The notes: generated from the letters alone by a model not told the origin. A DNA stretch of 8,120 nt from Methanosarcinales archaeon (GCA_030594905.1 JAUVEF010000043.1:1-8120), one strand, 5' to 3'; shown: positions 1 through 6,964, counted from the first letter of the stretch. Translations and numbers: made by a program.

Positions 1-969
1 GATACTACGGAAAAAACGGAACTGCTGGTGGTTCATGCAGGAAGTCTGGTCATACCCTTCGCAGAGATGGAAAAACAATTCGAAAGCCGAAATCCCGGTG
101 TTGCTGTGCAGATGGAAGGGCATGGAAGCATCCAGGCGATCCGGCAGGTGACAGATATCCACCGGGCTGTGGACGTGCTTGTGGTTGCGGATGAAAACCT
201 GATTCCCGACATGATGTATCCGGCATACGCAGACTGGCACGTGCGGTTTGCGACAAACCGGATGGTGATTGCATACGCTAACAGGAGCAGATACGCTAGC
301 GTGATCAACGACTCAAACTGGTACGAGATTCTTACGCGACCTGATGTTACGTTCGGATTTTCAAACCCCATGCTCGATGCATGTGGATACAGAACGCTGA
401 TGGTGGCACAACTGGCGGAATCATACTACGATAACCAGACAATCTTCCGGAACCTGATCGCATGTAACTTCAACCCCACATTCTCTGTTGTTAGAGATGG
501 TGGCAACGCAACCGTGGTTGTGCCCGAAATACTTGATCCGCAAGCAAAAAAAGTTGTTATCAGGGGCGGAAGCGTGCAGCTCCTGGCGCTGCTCGAGCTT
601 GGGGAGATTGACTACACCTTTGAGTACCGGAGCGTTTCCGAGCAGCATGGACTGCGGTTTGTTGAGCTGCCCCCTGAAATTGACTTAAGTTCCCCGGATA
701 ACGAAGGTATGTACGAGAAGGTCGGCGTTGATCTTGGATTTCAGCGTTTCACATCCGTTGGAACCAGGCGAACCGGAAAACCGATCTTCTATGCGATAAC
801 AATCCCAAAAGACGCCCCACATCCCGAACTAGCCCTTAAGTTTGTGGAGTTTGTGATAAGCGAAGAAGGGCTGGGCATGCTTCAAGAGATGGGGCAGCCC
901 ACAGTCCTGCCGGTTGCGGATAATCCGGACAAGATGCCTGAGGGGCGTGGTAACGGTATTGCGGGATAG
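1..969 (+). CDS. wtpA: Tungstate/molybdate ABC transporter substrate-binding protein, WtpA type (5' partial)
   Basis: This protein binds tungstate or molybdate outside the membrane and delivers it to a WtpBC importer, for tungsten/molybdenum enzymes. The reading frame is open from base 1, so the start and any signal peptide or lipobox lie upstream. An in-frame GTG at 28 falls inside the first conserved strand (HAGSL) and is not the start. Family landmarks in order are HAGSLVIPF, GSIQAIRQVTD, VLVVADENLIP, YADWHVRFATNRMVIAY, FGFSNP, CGYRTL and FEYRSVSEQHGL. WtpA/ModA homologues of known structure bind the oxyanion with one Asp and one Glu. The likely equivalents here are Asp at 376-378 (LDACGYR) and Glu at 622-624 (FEYRS); that mapping is inferred. 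No permease or ATPase gene follows, so wtpB/wtpC must lie upstream or elsewhere. The choice between tungstate and molybdate cannot be read from sequence. Confidence 0.93.
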   Translation, partial: DTTEKTELLVVHAGSLVIPFAEMEKQFESRNPGVAVQMEGHGSIQAIRQVTDIHRAVDVLVVADENLIPDMMYPAYADWHVRFATNRMVIAYANRSRYASVINDSNWYEILTRPDVTFGFSNPMLDACGYRTLMVAQLAESYYDNQTIFRNLIACNFNPTFSVVRDGGNATVVVPEILDPQAKKVVIRGGSVQLLALLELGEIDYTFEYRSVSEQHGLRFVELPPEIDLSSPDNEGMYEKVGVDLGFQRFTSVGTRRTGKPIFYAITIPKDAPHPELALKFVEFVISEEGLGMLQEMGQPTVLPVADNPDKMPEGRGNGIAG

Positions 970-1130
970 CACCCCTGCTGAGAGTTGATAAATGCCCTAA
1001 AATAATCTATGCCGCCCCTATCCCACCCACAGTCCCGTCACCAAGGATCGCTCCCCCCAACTCAAATTCAGCAGCCATCCGACATCCGGACGCCCGCGAC
1101 CGATTGGTTGCAGGTGGTGCCATCATCGAA

Positions 1131-1886
1131 TCACAACCGCCTCGGTAGACTCCGTTCATGCAGTTTCACCGCAGCTATCATGAAGATTACTAGAAATACC
1201 ACAAGAGCGAAGATATTCAGCTGAACCGAGTAATAATTTGCACCGGCTCCCTGAAAGCAGTACCTGCACAGGTCGGTTATGTAGGTCAGCGGAGATATCG
1301 ATGCCAGCGCCTGCCCCCACACCGGCAAATCCTGAATTGGAATGAAGACACCGCTCAAAAAGACCAGCGGGAACTTGATCATCGTAGACATCATCATCAC
1401 AGTGGATGTCATGCTGGTTGGCGTTGACGAGAACACAAGCCCCATCGCCGAGAAGCAGAATGCAGCAAGCACGATTGCCACGGCAAGGACGAGCGGATGT
1501 GCGACACCCACGCCGAACATAACTCCTAAGAGAATCGGAACGAGCGAGATCAAGATCCCGAATAGGACCGACGCCAGTACATCTCCGATGAGGATCGTCG
1601 TGATTGAGACCGGGGCTGCCGCAAGCCGCTCAAGGTTCCTGGTCTGCGTCTCTGTGGGTGCAATCACCGGGGTGACCGACGTTGACGTGAAGAATATGGT
1701 CATACCAAGCAACCCGGCGATAAGGAAATCGACAGGGAGATTTCGTCCCATCATGAATGCCAGAAAGAGGAATGACGGGGAAAGGATGCCGAATATTATC
1801 ACAGGTCCCTTCAGATAGTAGATTCGTATGTCTTTCCTGGCGATTGCAAACGCACGTCGCATCTGATCCATGATCTCAGGAACCAT
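1131..1886 (-). CDS. ABC-2 type transporter permease
   Basis: This is the membrane subunit of an ABC-2 (DrrB/NodJ-like) transporter, expected to export its substrate using the ATPase encoded just upstream. The 251 residues contain about six hydrophobic segments (roughly 27-47, 53-75, 97-124, 128-152, 163-184 and 222-242). A cytoplasmic coupling motif, ETQTRNLERLAAAPVS, lies at 79-94, and the family C-terminal motif FLSGVFIPIQDLP at 176-188 is followed by SPLTYITDLCR. Length and topology are normal for the family. The start ATG overlaps the 3' end of the ATPase gene by 11 nt and has a GAGGTG ribosome site about 7 nt upstream; Met6 is a weaker alternative. It is the last gene of the operon and converges on wtpA. 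The substrate is unknown; lipids, drugs, peptides and metal-related compounds are all possible. Confidence 0.9.
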   Translation of the reverse strand: MVPEIMDQMRRAFAIARKDIRIYYLKGPVIIFGILSPSFLFLAFMMGRNLPVDFLIAGLLGMTIFFTSTSVTPVIAPTETQTRNLERLAAAPVSITTILIGDVLASVLFGILISLVPILLGVMFGVGVAHPLVLAVAIVLAAFCFSAMGLVFSSTPTSMTSTVMMMSTMIKFPLVFLSGVFIPIQDLPVWGQALASISPLTYITDLCRYCFQGAGANYYSVQLNIFALVVFLVIFMIAAVKLHERSLPRRL

Positions 1887-2850
1887 TGGTCACCACCTCT
1901 GTCACTTCTTCCGCGCCCCCTCCATCCCTGGTGAGTTTGATGAAGACGTCCTCAAGCGTTGGCGTCAGCGTGTTCAGGGTCACGATCTCGAGGTCAACTG
2001 ACCGGCAGTAGTCCACCAGATGCTGTATCGTCATGCCGGGTTCATCGGTGTACAGATATGTCTTATCTCCACTCACCCTGACATCAGTTACCCCGGAAAT
2101 GCTGCGGAGGTTAGAACTATCCACATGCGTAGTAAAGCTCACCTCTACTCGTCCAAGTCCACCTATCCTCGCTTTAAGTTTCTCAGGTGGGGCAATAGCT
2201 GCAATCCTCCCGTGATTGATGATTGCAACCCTGTTACACAACTGATTTGCCTCTTCCATGTAATGAGTGGTGAGAAAAATGGTTTTGCCCCTGTTATTCA
2301 ACTCTTGCAGCACATCCTTGATCATTCGTGCGCTCATAACGTCCAGACCTGATGTCGGCTCGTCGAGGAAAAGTATCTCAGGATCGCTCATGAGCGACAT
2401 GGCGATCACAAGCCTCTGCTTCATCCCCTTTGAGAATGTCTTTGTCTTGTGATCCTTCCGATCATGCAGCCCAAAACGCACAAGGAGTTCCTCTGCCCTC
2501 GCTTTCGCATCCTTTGCCGGCACACCATACAATTCTGCCATGAGTTGCAGGTTCTTCCACGCAGAGAGTTCAGTGTATGCGTTTGATAGCTCGGGAACGA
2601 CCCCCATCACTTCTTTGGCTTTGATCGGAGCCCGTAGCAGATCAAAACCGGCGATATGGACTCTGCCCTGGGTCGGTCTGATGATCCCGGTGAGCATCCT
2701 GACCGTTGTGGTCTTGCCTGCACCATTTGGTCCCAGAAATCCAAAGATTTCACCACTTGCCACCTTAAGATCAATATGATCCACTGCTACGAGTTCTCCG
2801 TAGTTTTTCATCAGTCCTTCAGCCTCAATCATGTTCATCACGTTCTTCAT
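1876..2850 (-). CDS. ABC transporter ATP-binding protein, DrrA/CcmA-like (ABC-2 exporter ATPase)
   Basis: This cytoplasmic ATPase powers the ABC-2 permease encoded downstream. Its 324 residues hold a complete nucleotide-binding domain: Walker A GPNGAGKTT at 40-48, signature FSKGMKQR at 139-146 (SKGMK in place of the textbook LSGGQ, as is usual in this subfamily), Walker B ILFLDEPT at 159-166, D-loop SGLD at 167-170 and the H-loop His196. The Q-loop position reads VPELSNAY, with Glu87 where Gln is canonical; I believe this also occurs in archaeal DrrA-like proteins. Residues from about 225 form the family's C-terminal extension, ending in the TPTLEDVFIKLT motif. The start ATG overlaps the regulator's stop codon as ATGA and is preceded by GAGGTG and GAGGG, which supports Met1 over Met5 or Met7. 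The permease start lies within its last codons. The overlaps suggest translational coupling. Confidence 0.95.
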   Translation of the reverse strand: MKNVMNMIEAEGLMKNYGELVAVDHIDLKVASGEIFGFLGPNGAGKTTTVRMLTGIIRPTQGRVHIAGFDLLRAPIKAKEVMGVVPELSNAYTELSAWKNLQLMAELYGVPAKDAKARAEELLVRFGLHDRKDHKTKTFSKGMKQRLVIAMSLMSDPEILFLDEPTSGLDVMSARMIKDVLQELNNRGKTIFLTTHYMEEANQLCNRVAIINHGRIAAIAPPEKLKARIGGLGRVEVSFTTHVDSSNLRSISGVTDVRVSGDKTYLYTDEPGMTIQHLVDYCRSVDLEIVTLNTLTPTLEDVFIKLTRDGGGAEEVTEVVTNGS

Positions 2851-3170
2851 GACCCTCGCACCTCGTCTCCAAGTAAATTAATGACTATCTCCTTTGTTTT
2901 CAGTTTCCATACCTTTTCAGGTGCGCCACCGCCCTTTTCCCGGTATTCGGCTACTTCGATGATGTCTGCGCGGTTGAGCGCTGACAGATGGTAATATAAC
3001 CCGGAAGACGTTAGTTTCGCCCCCCTACTACCCATGAATTCGTATATCTCCTTTGTGCTCTTGCTACCATCACCGATACAATCGATGATCTCCCATCTGG
3101 TCGGGCAGTGGAGCGCGCTTATATACTTACCGAGTTTTTGCAGTTGTGGGTGGCAGTGGCATTTGCACAT
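2847..3170 (-). CDS. ArsR-type winged-helix transcriptional regulator with N-terminal Cys/His cluster
   Basis: This is a small dimeric-type DNA-binding regulator and the likely repressor or activator of its own operon. The 107 residues form a winged helix. Helices run from LGKYISALHCPTRWEIIDCIG (13-33) through STKEIYEFM, with the recognition helix near LTSSGLYYHLSALNRA (53-68) and the beta-wing at about 70-92 (IIEVAEYREKGGGAPEKVWKL). The first residues, C2-x-C4-H5-C6-H7, form a dense potential metal- or redox-sensing cluster, and Cys22 and Cys31 are two further candidates. The ATG is preceded by AGGTGA at a 6-nt spacing. The stop overlaps the ATPase start by 4 nt, so regulator and transporter are cotranscribed. 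A long inverted repeat covers the predicted transcription start. The fold assignment is firm; the signal sensed is inferred and unknown. Confidence 0.88.
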   Translation of the reverse strand: MCKCHCHPQLQKLGKYISALHCPTRWEIIDCIGDGSKSTKEIYEFMGSRGAKLTSSGLYYHLSALNRADIIEVAEYREKGGGAPEKVWKLKTKEIVINLLGDEVRGS

Positions 3171-3171
3171 T

Positions 3172-3218
3172 GTATCACCTGAATATTACAGTGGTTTACT
3201 GCAATATTGAAGTGATAC
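3172..3218. promoter_or_regulatory. Long inverted repeat, probable operator of the ArsR-type regulator
   Basis: Two 21-nt arms (3172-3192 and 3198-3218) are separated by GGTTT. Comparing one arm with the reverse complement of the other gives 18 matches out of 21. Each arm carries GTATCAC at its outer edge, AATATT in the middle and CAGT near the centre. The centre, at about 3195, coincides with the transcription start predicted from the TATA box at 3219-3226 on the minus strand. The left arm also contains the AGGTGA ribosome site of the regulator. Protein bound here would block initiation, the classic autorepressor layout. Assignment to the adjacent ArsR-type protein is inferred from position. 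Confidence 0.75.
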
Positions 3219-3226
3219 TTTAAAAG
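3219..3226 (-). promoter_or_regulatory. TATA box of the regulator/ABC transporter operon
   Basis: On the minus strand the bases read CTTTTAAA, an archaeal TATA-like element whose centre is about 52 nt upstream of the regulator ATG. At the usual 25-27 nt spacing, transcription would start near 3196-3197, leaving a leader of roughly 26 nt that contains the AGGTGA ribosome site. The element is nearly symmetrical, so it could in principle also fire to the right, but no gene starts at a fitting distance on that side. Confidence 0.55.
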
Positions 3227-3364
3227 AGTTTTGGCGGCAGGTGTATATGTTTGATAATACCTCTCGAATTTGCGCCCGCTCCGTGCATCCCCGGGTCACT
3301 ACATAGTCTGACACAATGCAAAGCCTCGAACCAACAACCAACTCCGCTTCCATGTGCCAAAACC

Positions 3365-3378
3365 AATATATTATTAAA
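3365..3378 (+). promoter_or_regulatory. TATA box region of metK
   Basis: An A/T-only stretch, AATATATTATTAAA, lies 53-66 nt upstream of the metK ATG. At archaeal spacing the transcript would start near 3394-3400, giving a leader of about 30-37 nt that carries the GAGGTT ribosome sites. The upstream stretch 3227-3360 has no convincing gene or element. Confidence 0.5.
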
Positions 3379-3407
3379 AGCTAAAAGCGCGATAACACAG
3401 TATCACA

Positions 3408-3428
3408 GAGGTTTATCGAGGTTATATC
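3408..3428 (+). promoter_or_regulatory. Tandem GAGGTT repeats forming the metK ribosome-binding site
   Basis: Two near-identical units stand end to end: GAGGTTTATC at 3408-3417 and GAGGTTATATC at 3418-3428. The second GAGGTT (3418-3423) is 7 nt from the ATG at 3431 and acts as a good Shine-Dalgarno site. It fixes the start at 3431, although the frame stays open upstream to a TTG at 3251. Confidence 0.6.
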
Positions 3429-3430
3429 CA

Positions 3431-4621
3431 ATGACACGAAACATCAAAGTGGAACCGCTCAGGCAGACGCCGCTTGAGAAGCAGGAGATCGAACTTGTAG
3501 AGCGGAAAGGCATCGGACACCCCGACAGCATCGCAGACGGGCTTGCAGAAGCGGTCAGCAGGGCGCTCTGCACCGAATACATCGACCGCTGCGGGGCTGT
3601 TTTGCACCACAATACCGATGAAACACAGATCGTTGCTGGCAGATCATACCCGGAGTTCGGTGGCGGAGAGGTAGTCTCACCGATCTACATATTACTGGTC
3701 GGCAGAGCCACAAAGGAGTTTGATGGTGTGCATATCCCGACAGATACCACTGCGATAAGTGCAGCACGAAAATATCTCGAAGGAACGCTCCTGAATCTGG
3801 ACGTGAACCATGATATTATCCTTGATTGCAAATTTGGCGAGGGGTCGTCCGACTTAAGGGACGTTTTCCACAGGGGGATGCCGGGTGCGAACGACACGTC
3901 GTTTGGTGTCGGGTTTGCGCCGTTTTCAGAGACCGAGCAGATCGTATACCAGACCGAGCGGGAACTGATGGATCTTCGGAAGAAGATTCCTGCGATCGGA
4001 GAGGATACCAAGGTCATGGGGCTGCGTGACGGGGACAAGATCACGCTCGTCATCGCGTGTGCCATGGTTGGGCGCCATCTCGACGATCTCGATCATTACG
4101 TCAGCGTAACCGAGGAATTGCGCGATCACATCGCAAATATGTCCTGCAAGTGCACGGATCGCGAAATAGGTGTGCTGATCAACACCGCAGACAACATCGA
4201 TAATGGATCGGTCTTCCTGACCGTGACAGGCACCTCCGCCGAGATGGGTGATGACGGTTCTGTCGGGCGCGGCAACCGGTGCAACGGTCTTATCACGCCG
4301 AACCGACCGATGAGCATGGAGGCGACGAGCGGCAAGAACCCGATCAACCATGTCGGCAAGATCTACAACCTGCTCTCCAGCAAGATCGCATCCGAGGTGG
4401 CTGAGACTGTGGATGGTGTCGAGGAGATCTACATCCGCATCTTATCAGAGATCGGAAAGCCGATCGACCAGCCGCTTGTTGCGGATGCGCAGATCGTTTC
4501 AGCGGACGGGGTGAATGTCGAGACAATAAACGCAGAGGTCAGGGCAATCATCGATAGGTCACTCGAGAACATCACAGATATCACCAGACTGGTCGCAGAA
4601 GGTAAACTCGCCACGTTCTGA
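3431..4621 (+). CDS. mat: S-adenosylmethionine synthetase, archaeal type
   Basis: This cytoplasmic enzyme makes S-adenosylmethionine from methionine and ATP, releasing phosphate and pyrophosphate. AdoMet supplies methylation, radical-SAM enzymes and cofactor synthesis. The 396 residues match the archaeal MAT family (PF01941, about 400 residues), which is highly diverged from bacterial MetK. Landmarks are [18 protein letters not shown] at 23-40, [12 protein letters not shown] at 59-70, [19 protein letters not shown] at 151-169, [18 protein letters not shown] at 190-207, and the long conserved block from [19 protein letters not shown] (263-281) to [13 protein letters not shown] (301-313). The start is set by homology length and the GAGGTT site; the 60-residue upstream extension of the frame looks non-coding. 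The stop TGA overlaps the next gene's ATG by one base, so the membrane-bound regulator downstream is probably cotranslated. Confidence 0.97.
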   Translation: MTRNIKVEPLRQTPLEKQEIELVERKGIGHPDSIADGLAEAVSRALCTEYIDRCGAVLHHNTDETQIVAGRSYPEFGGGEVVSPIYILLVGRATKEFDGVHIPTDTTAISAARKYLEGTLLNLDVNHDIILDCKFGEGSSDLRDVFHRGMPGANDTSFGVGFAPFSETEQIVYQTERELMDLRKKIPAIGEDTKVMGLRDGDKITLVIACAMVGRHLDDLDHYVSVTEELRDHIANMSCKCTDREIGVLINTADNIDNGSVFLTVTGTSAEMGDDGSVGRGNRCNGLITPNRPMSMEATSGKNPINHVGKIYNLLSSKIASEVAETVDGVEEIYIRILSEIGKPIDQPLVADAQIVSADGVNVETINAEVRAIIDRSLENITDITRLVAEGKLATF

Positions 4622-5493
4622 TGCTTCGAAGAGTCCGGGGGTCTCTGATATTCATCGCGGTCTTCGCAATCTGTGCATCACTGGCATCAGGCGCCGTGGT
4701 GCACGGAACCACGTATGAATGGTCCACGTTTGAGGTGCTCGAAAACACAATCGTTGAGGTGGATTCGGCGCCGCCGCAGTTTATGGTGGCGTCTTCTGGA
4801 AGTTACTCATTTGATCTGCCTGAAGGGACGTACACGATTCGGGCTGAGTATTATCAGGGAAATGTGCTTGAATATTACGCTGAGGAGAATATCACAATCG
4901 TTGGAGGCGGCGATTTTGTGCTTGATCTCCTGATGTTTCCGCCGATTGAGGATGCGTTCCTGTGCGAAGACATCAACATCAGCGAGGATCTGTATGACTG
5001 CGAAGATCCGGACGGGATGGCCATTGAAGAGAATCCCATGTTATTCCCGGTTGCAATCGCCATTTTCTTAATTCTGATCTCAGGATATGCCGCATTCTTG
5101 TGGCGGGGGTGGAAGATGCGTGAAAGCGGTGCGAAGGGTGCCCAAGTCCCGGGAGGTGCTGCGCGATACGAGCCACCGGAACGGGAGATGGGACCTGCGA
5201 TAAAACCGGAACCTGTACCCGAATACGAGGAAATGGAATCCGGGGGACTTGCGAAATCTAAGGCATCTGAGGGATCCGGGGTATTGGAGGAATCAGACCT
5301 ACCGTCCGATCTTAAGGAAGTGCTCCTGGTTATCAGGGATGGCGGTGGACGAATTACCCAGAAGGAACTGCGAACGCGGCTTAAATATTCGGAAGCGAAG
5401 GTGAGCCTGATGATAACCGATCTTGAGGATCGGGGGGTGGTTAAGAAGGTAAAGAAGGGTAGAGGGAACGTAATTATACTAAAAAATATATGA
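4621..5493 (+). CDS. Membrane-anchored winged-helix protein with extracytoplasmic beta-sandwich domain
   Basis: This is a predicted one-component transmembrane regulator of 290 residues. It has an N-terminal signal peptide or anchor (1-24, LASG-A type cleavage). An outside domain at about 29-105 resembles carboxypeptidase regulatory-like (CarboxypepD_reg) beta-sandwiches, shown by the SGSYSFDLPEGTYTIRAEY pattern at 59-77. An acidic stretch follows with two Cys (115 and 127) that could form a disulfide, then one transmembrane helix (about 140-161), a Pro/Glu-rich cytoplasmic linker (166-226) and a C-terminal winged helix (227-288). In the winged helix, ITQKELRTRLKYSEAKVSLMITDLEDRGVV is the MarR-like helix-turn-helix, followed by the basic wing KKVKKGRGNVI. 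The ATG overlaps the metK stop. No cognate operator or target is evident. The topology is clear; the regulatory role is inferred. It could also be a DNA-tethering membrane protein rather than a sensor. Confidence 0.82.
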   Translation: MLRRVRGSLIFIAVFAICASLASGAVVHGTTYEWSTFEVLENTIVEVDSAPPQFMVASSGSYSFDLPEGTYTIRAEYYQGNVLEYYAEENITIVGGGDFVLDLLMFPPIEDAFLCEDINISEDLYDCEDPDGMAIEENPMLFPVAIAIFLILISGYAAFLWRGWKMRESGAKGAQVPGGAARYEPPEREMGPAIKPEPVPEYEEMESGGLAKSKASEGSGVLEESDLPSDLKEVLLVIRDGGGRITQKELRTRLKYSEAKVSLMITDLEDRGVVKKVKKGRGNVIILKNI

Positions 5494-5593
5494 AAACGAT
5501 CGCGCTCATGAAGGCGTTGAATATTTCGGTGTGAAAACTCTCCGAGCCCAAGTGTACAAGATCTGCGCCAGTGGGACATGGGGTTGTCTTGGT

Positions 5594-5622
5594 ATGCGGG
5601 CGGGTGTGTGAAATCATGCGGG
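5594..5622 (+). repeat. Direct repeat of ATGCGGG upstream of pgk
   Basis: ATGCGGG occurs at 5594-5600 and again at 5616-5622, a 22-nt period (two helical turns), and the second copy ends 17 nt upstream of the pgk TATA box. It may be a paired activator site, but a 7-mer repeat in a G-rich stretch could be chance. The rest of the 177-bp gap (5494-5670) holds no convincing gene. Confidence 0.25.
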
Positions 5623-5639
5623 TTCAGGGGTTGGTAACG

Positions 5640-5647
5640 TTAAATAC
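5640..5647 (+). promoter_or_regulatory. TATA box of pgk, leaderless start predicted
   Basis: TTAAATAC is centred about 27 nt upstream of the pgk ATG at 5671, so transcription would begin at or within a few bases of the start codon. No Shine-Dalgarno sequence precedes the ATG (the upstream bases read AGAAGATATATAC), as expected for a leaderless archaeal transcript. Confidence 0.55.
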
Positions 5648-5670
5648 GAATCGGCGCAGAAGATATATAC

Positions 5671-6921
5671 ATGGCACAAAAGCCGATGAGTTATCTAACT
5701 CTTGATGATGTGTCCACGAGTGGGAAGACCGTGCTTGTCAGAGTTGATCTGAATTCTCCGATGTCTCCGGACGGATCAATACTGGATGATGCTCGATTCA
5801 AGAGCCATTTGCCAACACTGCGAGATTTAAGCGACTCCAGGGTTGTGCTGCTCGCGCACCAGAGTAGACCCGGTAAAAGGGATTTCACCCCGATGCAGAT
5901 ACATGCACAGAGGTTGCAGCGTCTGTGTGGGCGGACGGTCACTTATGTGGATGATATATTCGGATCGCACGCTATAAATGCGATCGAATCGATGGATAAC
6001 GGTGATATCATCCTGCTTGAGAATACCCGGTTTTATTCGGAAGAAGGATTGTCCCGGTCGCCCGAGGAACATGCGAACACCATCATGGTGAAGCGACTCA
6101 CCCCACACGTAGATATGTTCGTAAATGATGCGTTCGCGGTCTCACACCGCTCGCAGCTATCTGTCGTTGGATTCACCACGGTCTTACCGTCAGCCGCCGG
6201 AAGACTGATGGAAAAGGAGATTGAATCACTCGGGAGAGGGTTTTCAAAGGAGGGAACCGTATTTGTACTTGGTGGCATCAAAGCTAACGACTCGATCGAT
6301 GTTATCGAAAACGTTGCAGCGCGCAGCGAGATCGAATCTATCATTGTCACCGGACTTGTCGCAAACGTGTTTCTGGAAGCAAGTGGCGTTGATCTCGGTA
6401 AAAAGAACACCGATTTTATGAAGTTGATAGGTTGCGCCGCCGAGACTGAACGAGCGCGCAAACTGCTTGCAAAATATAGAGACAAGATCGAGCTGCCCGT
6501 CGATGTCGCATGTGCAGACCAGGCAAATCCAAACAAGCGTGTGGAGATGTCAGTATCAGAACTGCCGACCGATCTATCGATCAATGATATCGGGCTTGAG
6601 ACAATCATCCTGTTTTCAGAGAAGATCCGGAATTCGCAGACCGTGATCATGAACGGACCGGCGGGGTTGTTTGAAAACGAAGGTTTTGAGCTTGGAACAA
6701 AAGAACTCGTCACAGCGGCGACAAAATCGAAGTTTTCGATCGTTGGGGGCGGTCACATCGCTTCCGAGGCGTACGCGCTTGGCATTGAGCCAAATATCTC
6801 GCACATCAGCACGGGCGGTGGCGCGTGTATCGATTTCTTGTCAGGGCGCACGCTTCCTGGCATCGAATCACTGGTCCAATCGTACGCACGTTTCAAGAGC
6901 AAGCTTCGCGCAGTTGCCTGA
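5671..6921 (+). CDS. pgk: Phosphoglycerate kinase, archaeal type
   Basis: The enzyme interconverts 1,3-bisphosphoglycerate plus ADP with 3-phosphoglycerate plus ATP. It is cytoplasmic and serves glycolysis and, in most methanogen-type archaea, gluconeogenesis. The 416 residues show both lobes. The N-terminal substrate lobe has VLVRVDLNSP (21-30, Arg24/Asp26/Asn28), DDARFKSHLPTL (39-50), HQSRPG (63-68), LLENTRFYSEE (115-125) and FVNDAFAVSHR (150-160). The C-terminal nucleotide lobe has VLGGIKANDSIDV (199-211, Lys204; more usually GGAKVDDS), MNGPAGLFE (327-335), GGGHIASEA (359-367, with His where bacterial enzymes have Asp, an archaeal trait) and STGGGACIDFLSGRTLPGIE (380-399). Length is normal and no frame disruption is seen. 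It has its own promoter and looks monocistronic, or at most weakly linked to the downstream unit. Met6 is an alternative start, but promoter spacing favours Met1. Confidence 0.97.
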   Translation: MAQKPMSYLTLDDVSTSGKTVLVRVDLNSPMSPDGSILDDARFKSHLPTLRDLSDSRVVLLAHQSRPGKRDFTPMQIHAQRLQRLCGRTVTYVDDIFGSHAINAIESMDNGDIILLENTRFYSEEGLSRSPEEHANTIMVKRLTPHVDMFVNDAFAVSHRSQLSVVGFTTVLPSAAGRLMEKEIESLGRGFSKEGTVFVLGGIKANDSIDVIENVAARSEIESIIVTGLVANVFLEASGVDLGKKNTDFMKLIGCAAETERARKLLAKYRDKIELPVDVACADQANPNKRVEMSVSELPTDLSINDIGLETIILFSEKIRNSQTVIMNGPAGLFENEGFELGTKELVTAATKSKFSIVGGGHIASEAYALGIEPNISHISTGGGACIDFLSGRTLPGIESLVQSYARFKSKLRAVA

Positions 6922-6940
6922 TCACGGACCAGATACCAAA

Positions 6941-6954
6941 CGTTGCGCCCAACG
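6941..6954. repeat. Short perfect inverted repeat next to a TATA box
   Basis: CGTTG-CGCC-CAACG is a 5-bp perfect stem with a 4-nt loop, 19 bases after the pgk stop and 2 bases before the next TATA box. It could be a pgk mRNA 3'-end hairpin (no U-tract follows, but archaea do not require this hairpin type) or an operator overlapping the BRE of the downstream promoter. Confidence 0.35.
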
Positions 6955-6956
6955 AA

Positions 6957-6964
6957 TTTAAATA
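6957..6964 (+). promoter_or_regulatory. TATA box of the amidotransferase-like/kinase unit
   Basis: TTTAAATA, inside an A/T-rich stretch, is one of the best TATA matches in the window. Its centre is about 26 nt upstream of an ATGATG at 6986-6991, so a leaderless transcript would begin at that start codon. If the small ORF is not translated, the same promoter would give the gene at 7204 a leader of about 220 nt. Confidence 0.6.

Noticed and set aside
985..1006. T-rich stretch on the minus strand as terminator for the ABC operon
   Set aside because: Only TTTT inside mixed sequence and about 130 nt past the stop; too weak to call.
1009..1224. 71-codon plus-strand ORF between wtpA and the permease
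   Set aside because: It overlaps the 3' end of the permease gene, has no ribosome site, and its Pro/Ser/Gln-rich product looks like translated spacer.
1342..1818. 158-codon plus-strand ORF
   Set aside because: It lies wholly antisense to the ABC-2 permease, whose protein has clear membrane segments and motifs; the translation is low-complexity Thr/Ile-rich.
3251..3430. 60-residue N-terminal extension of the AdoMet synthetase from a TTG
   Set aside because: Not part of the family, no ribosome site, and it spans the likely TATA box; the ATG at 3431 has a good GAGGTT site.
4875..5579. 234-codon minus-strand ORF
   Set aside because: Antisense to the membrane-anchored winged-helix gene; Ser/Pro/Arg-rich translation with no recognisable domain.
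6033..6713. 226-codon minus-strand ORF
   Set aside because: Antisense to pgk, which is unambiguous; Ser-rich shadow translation.
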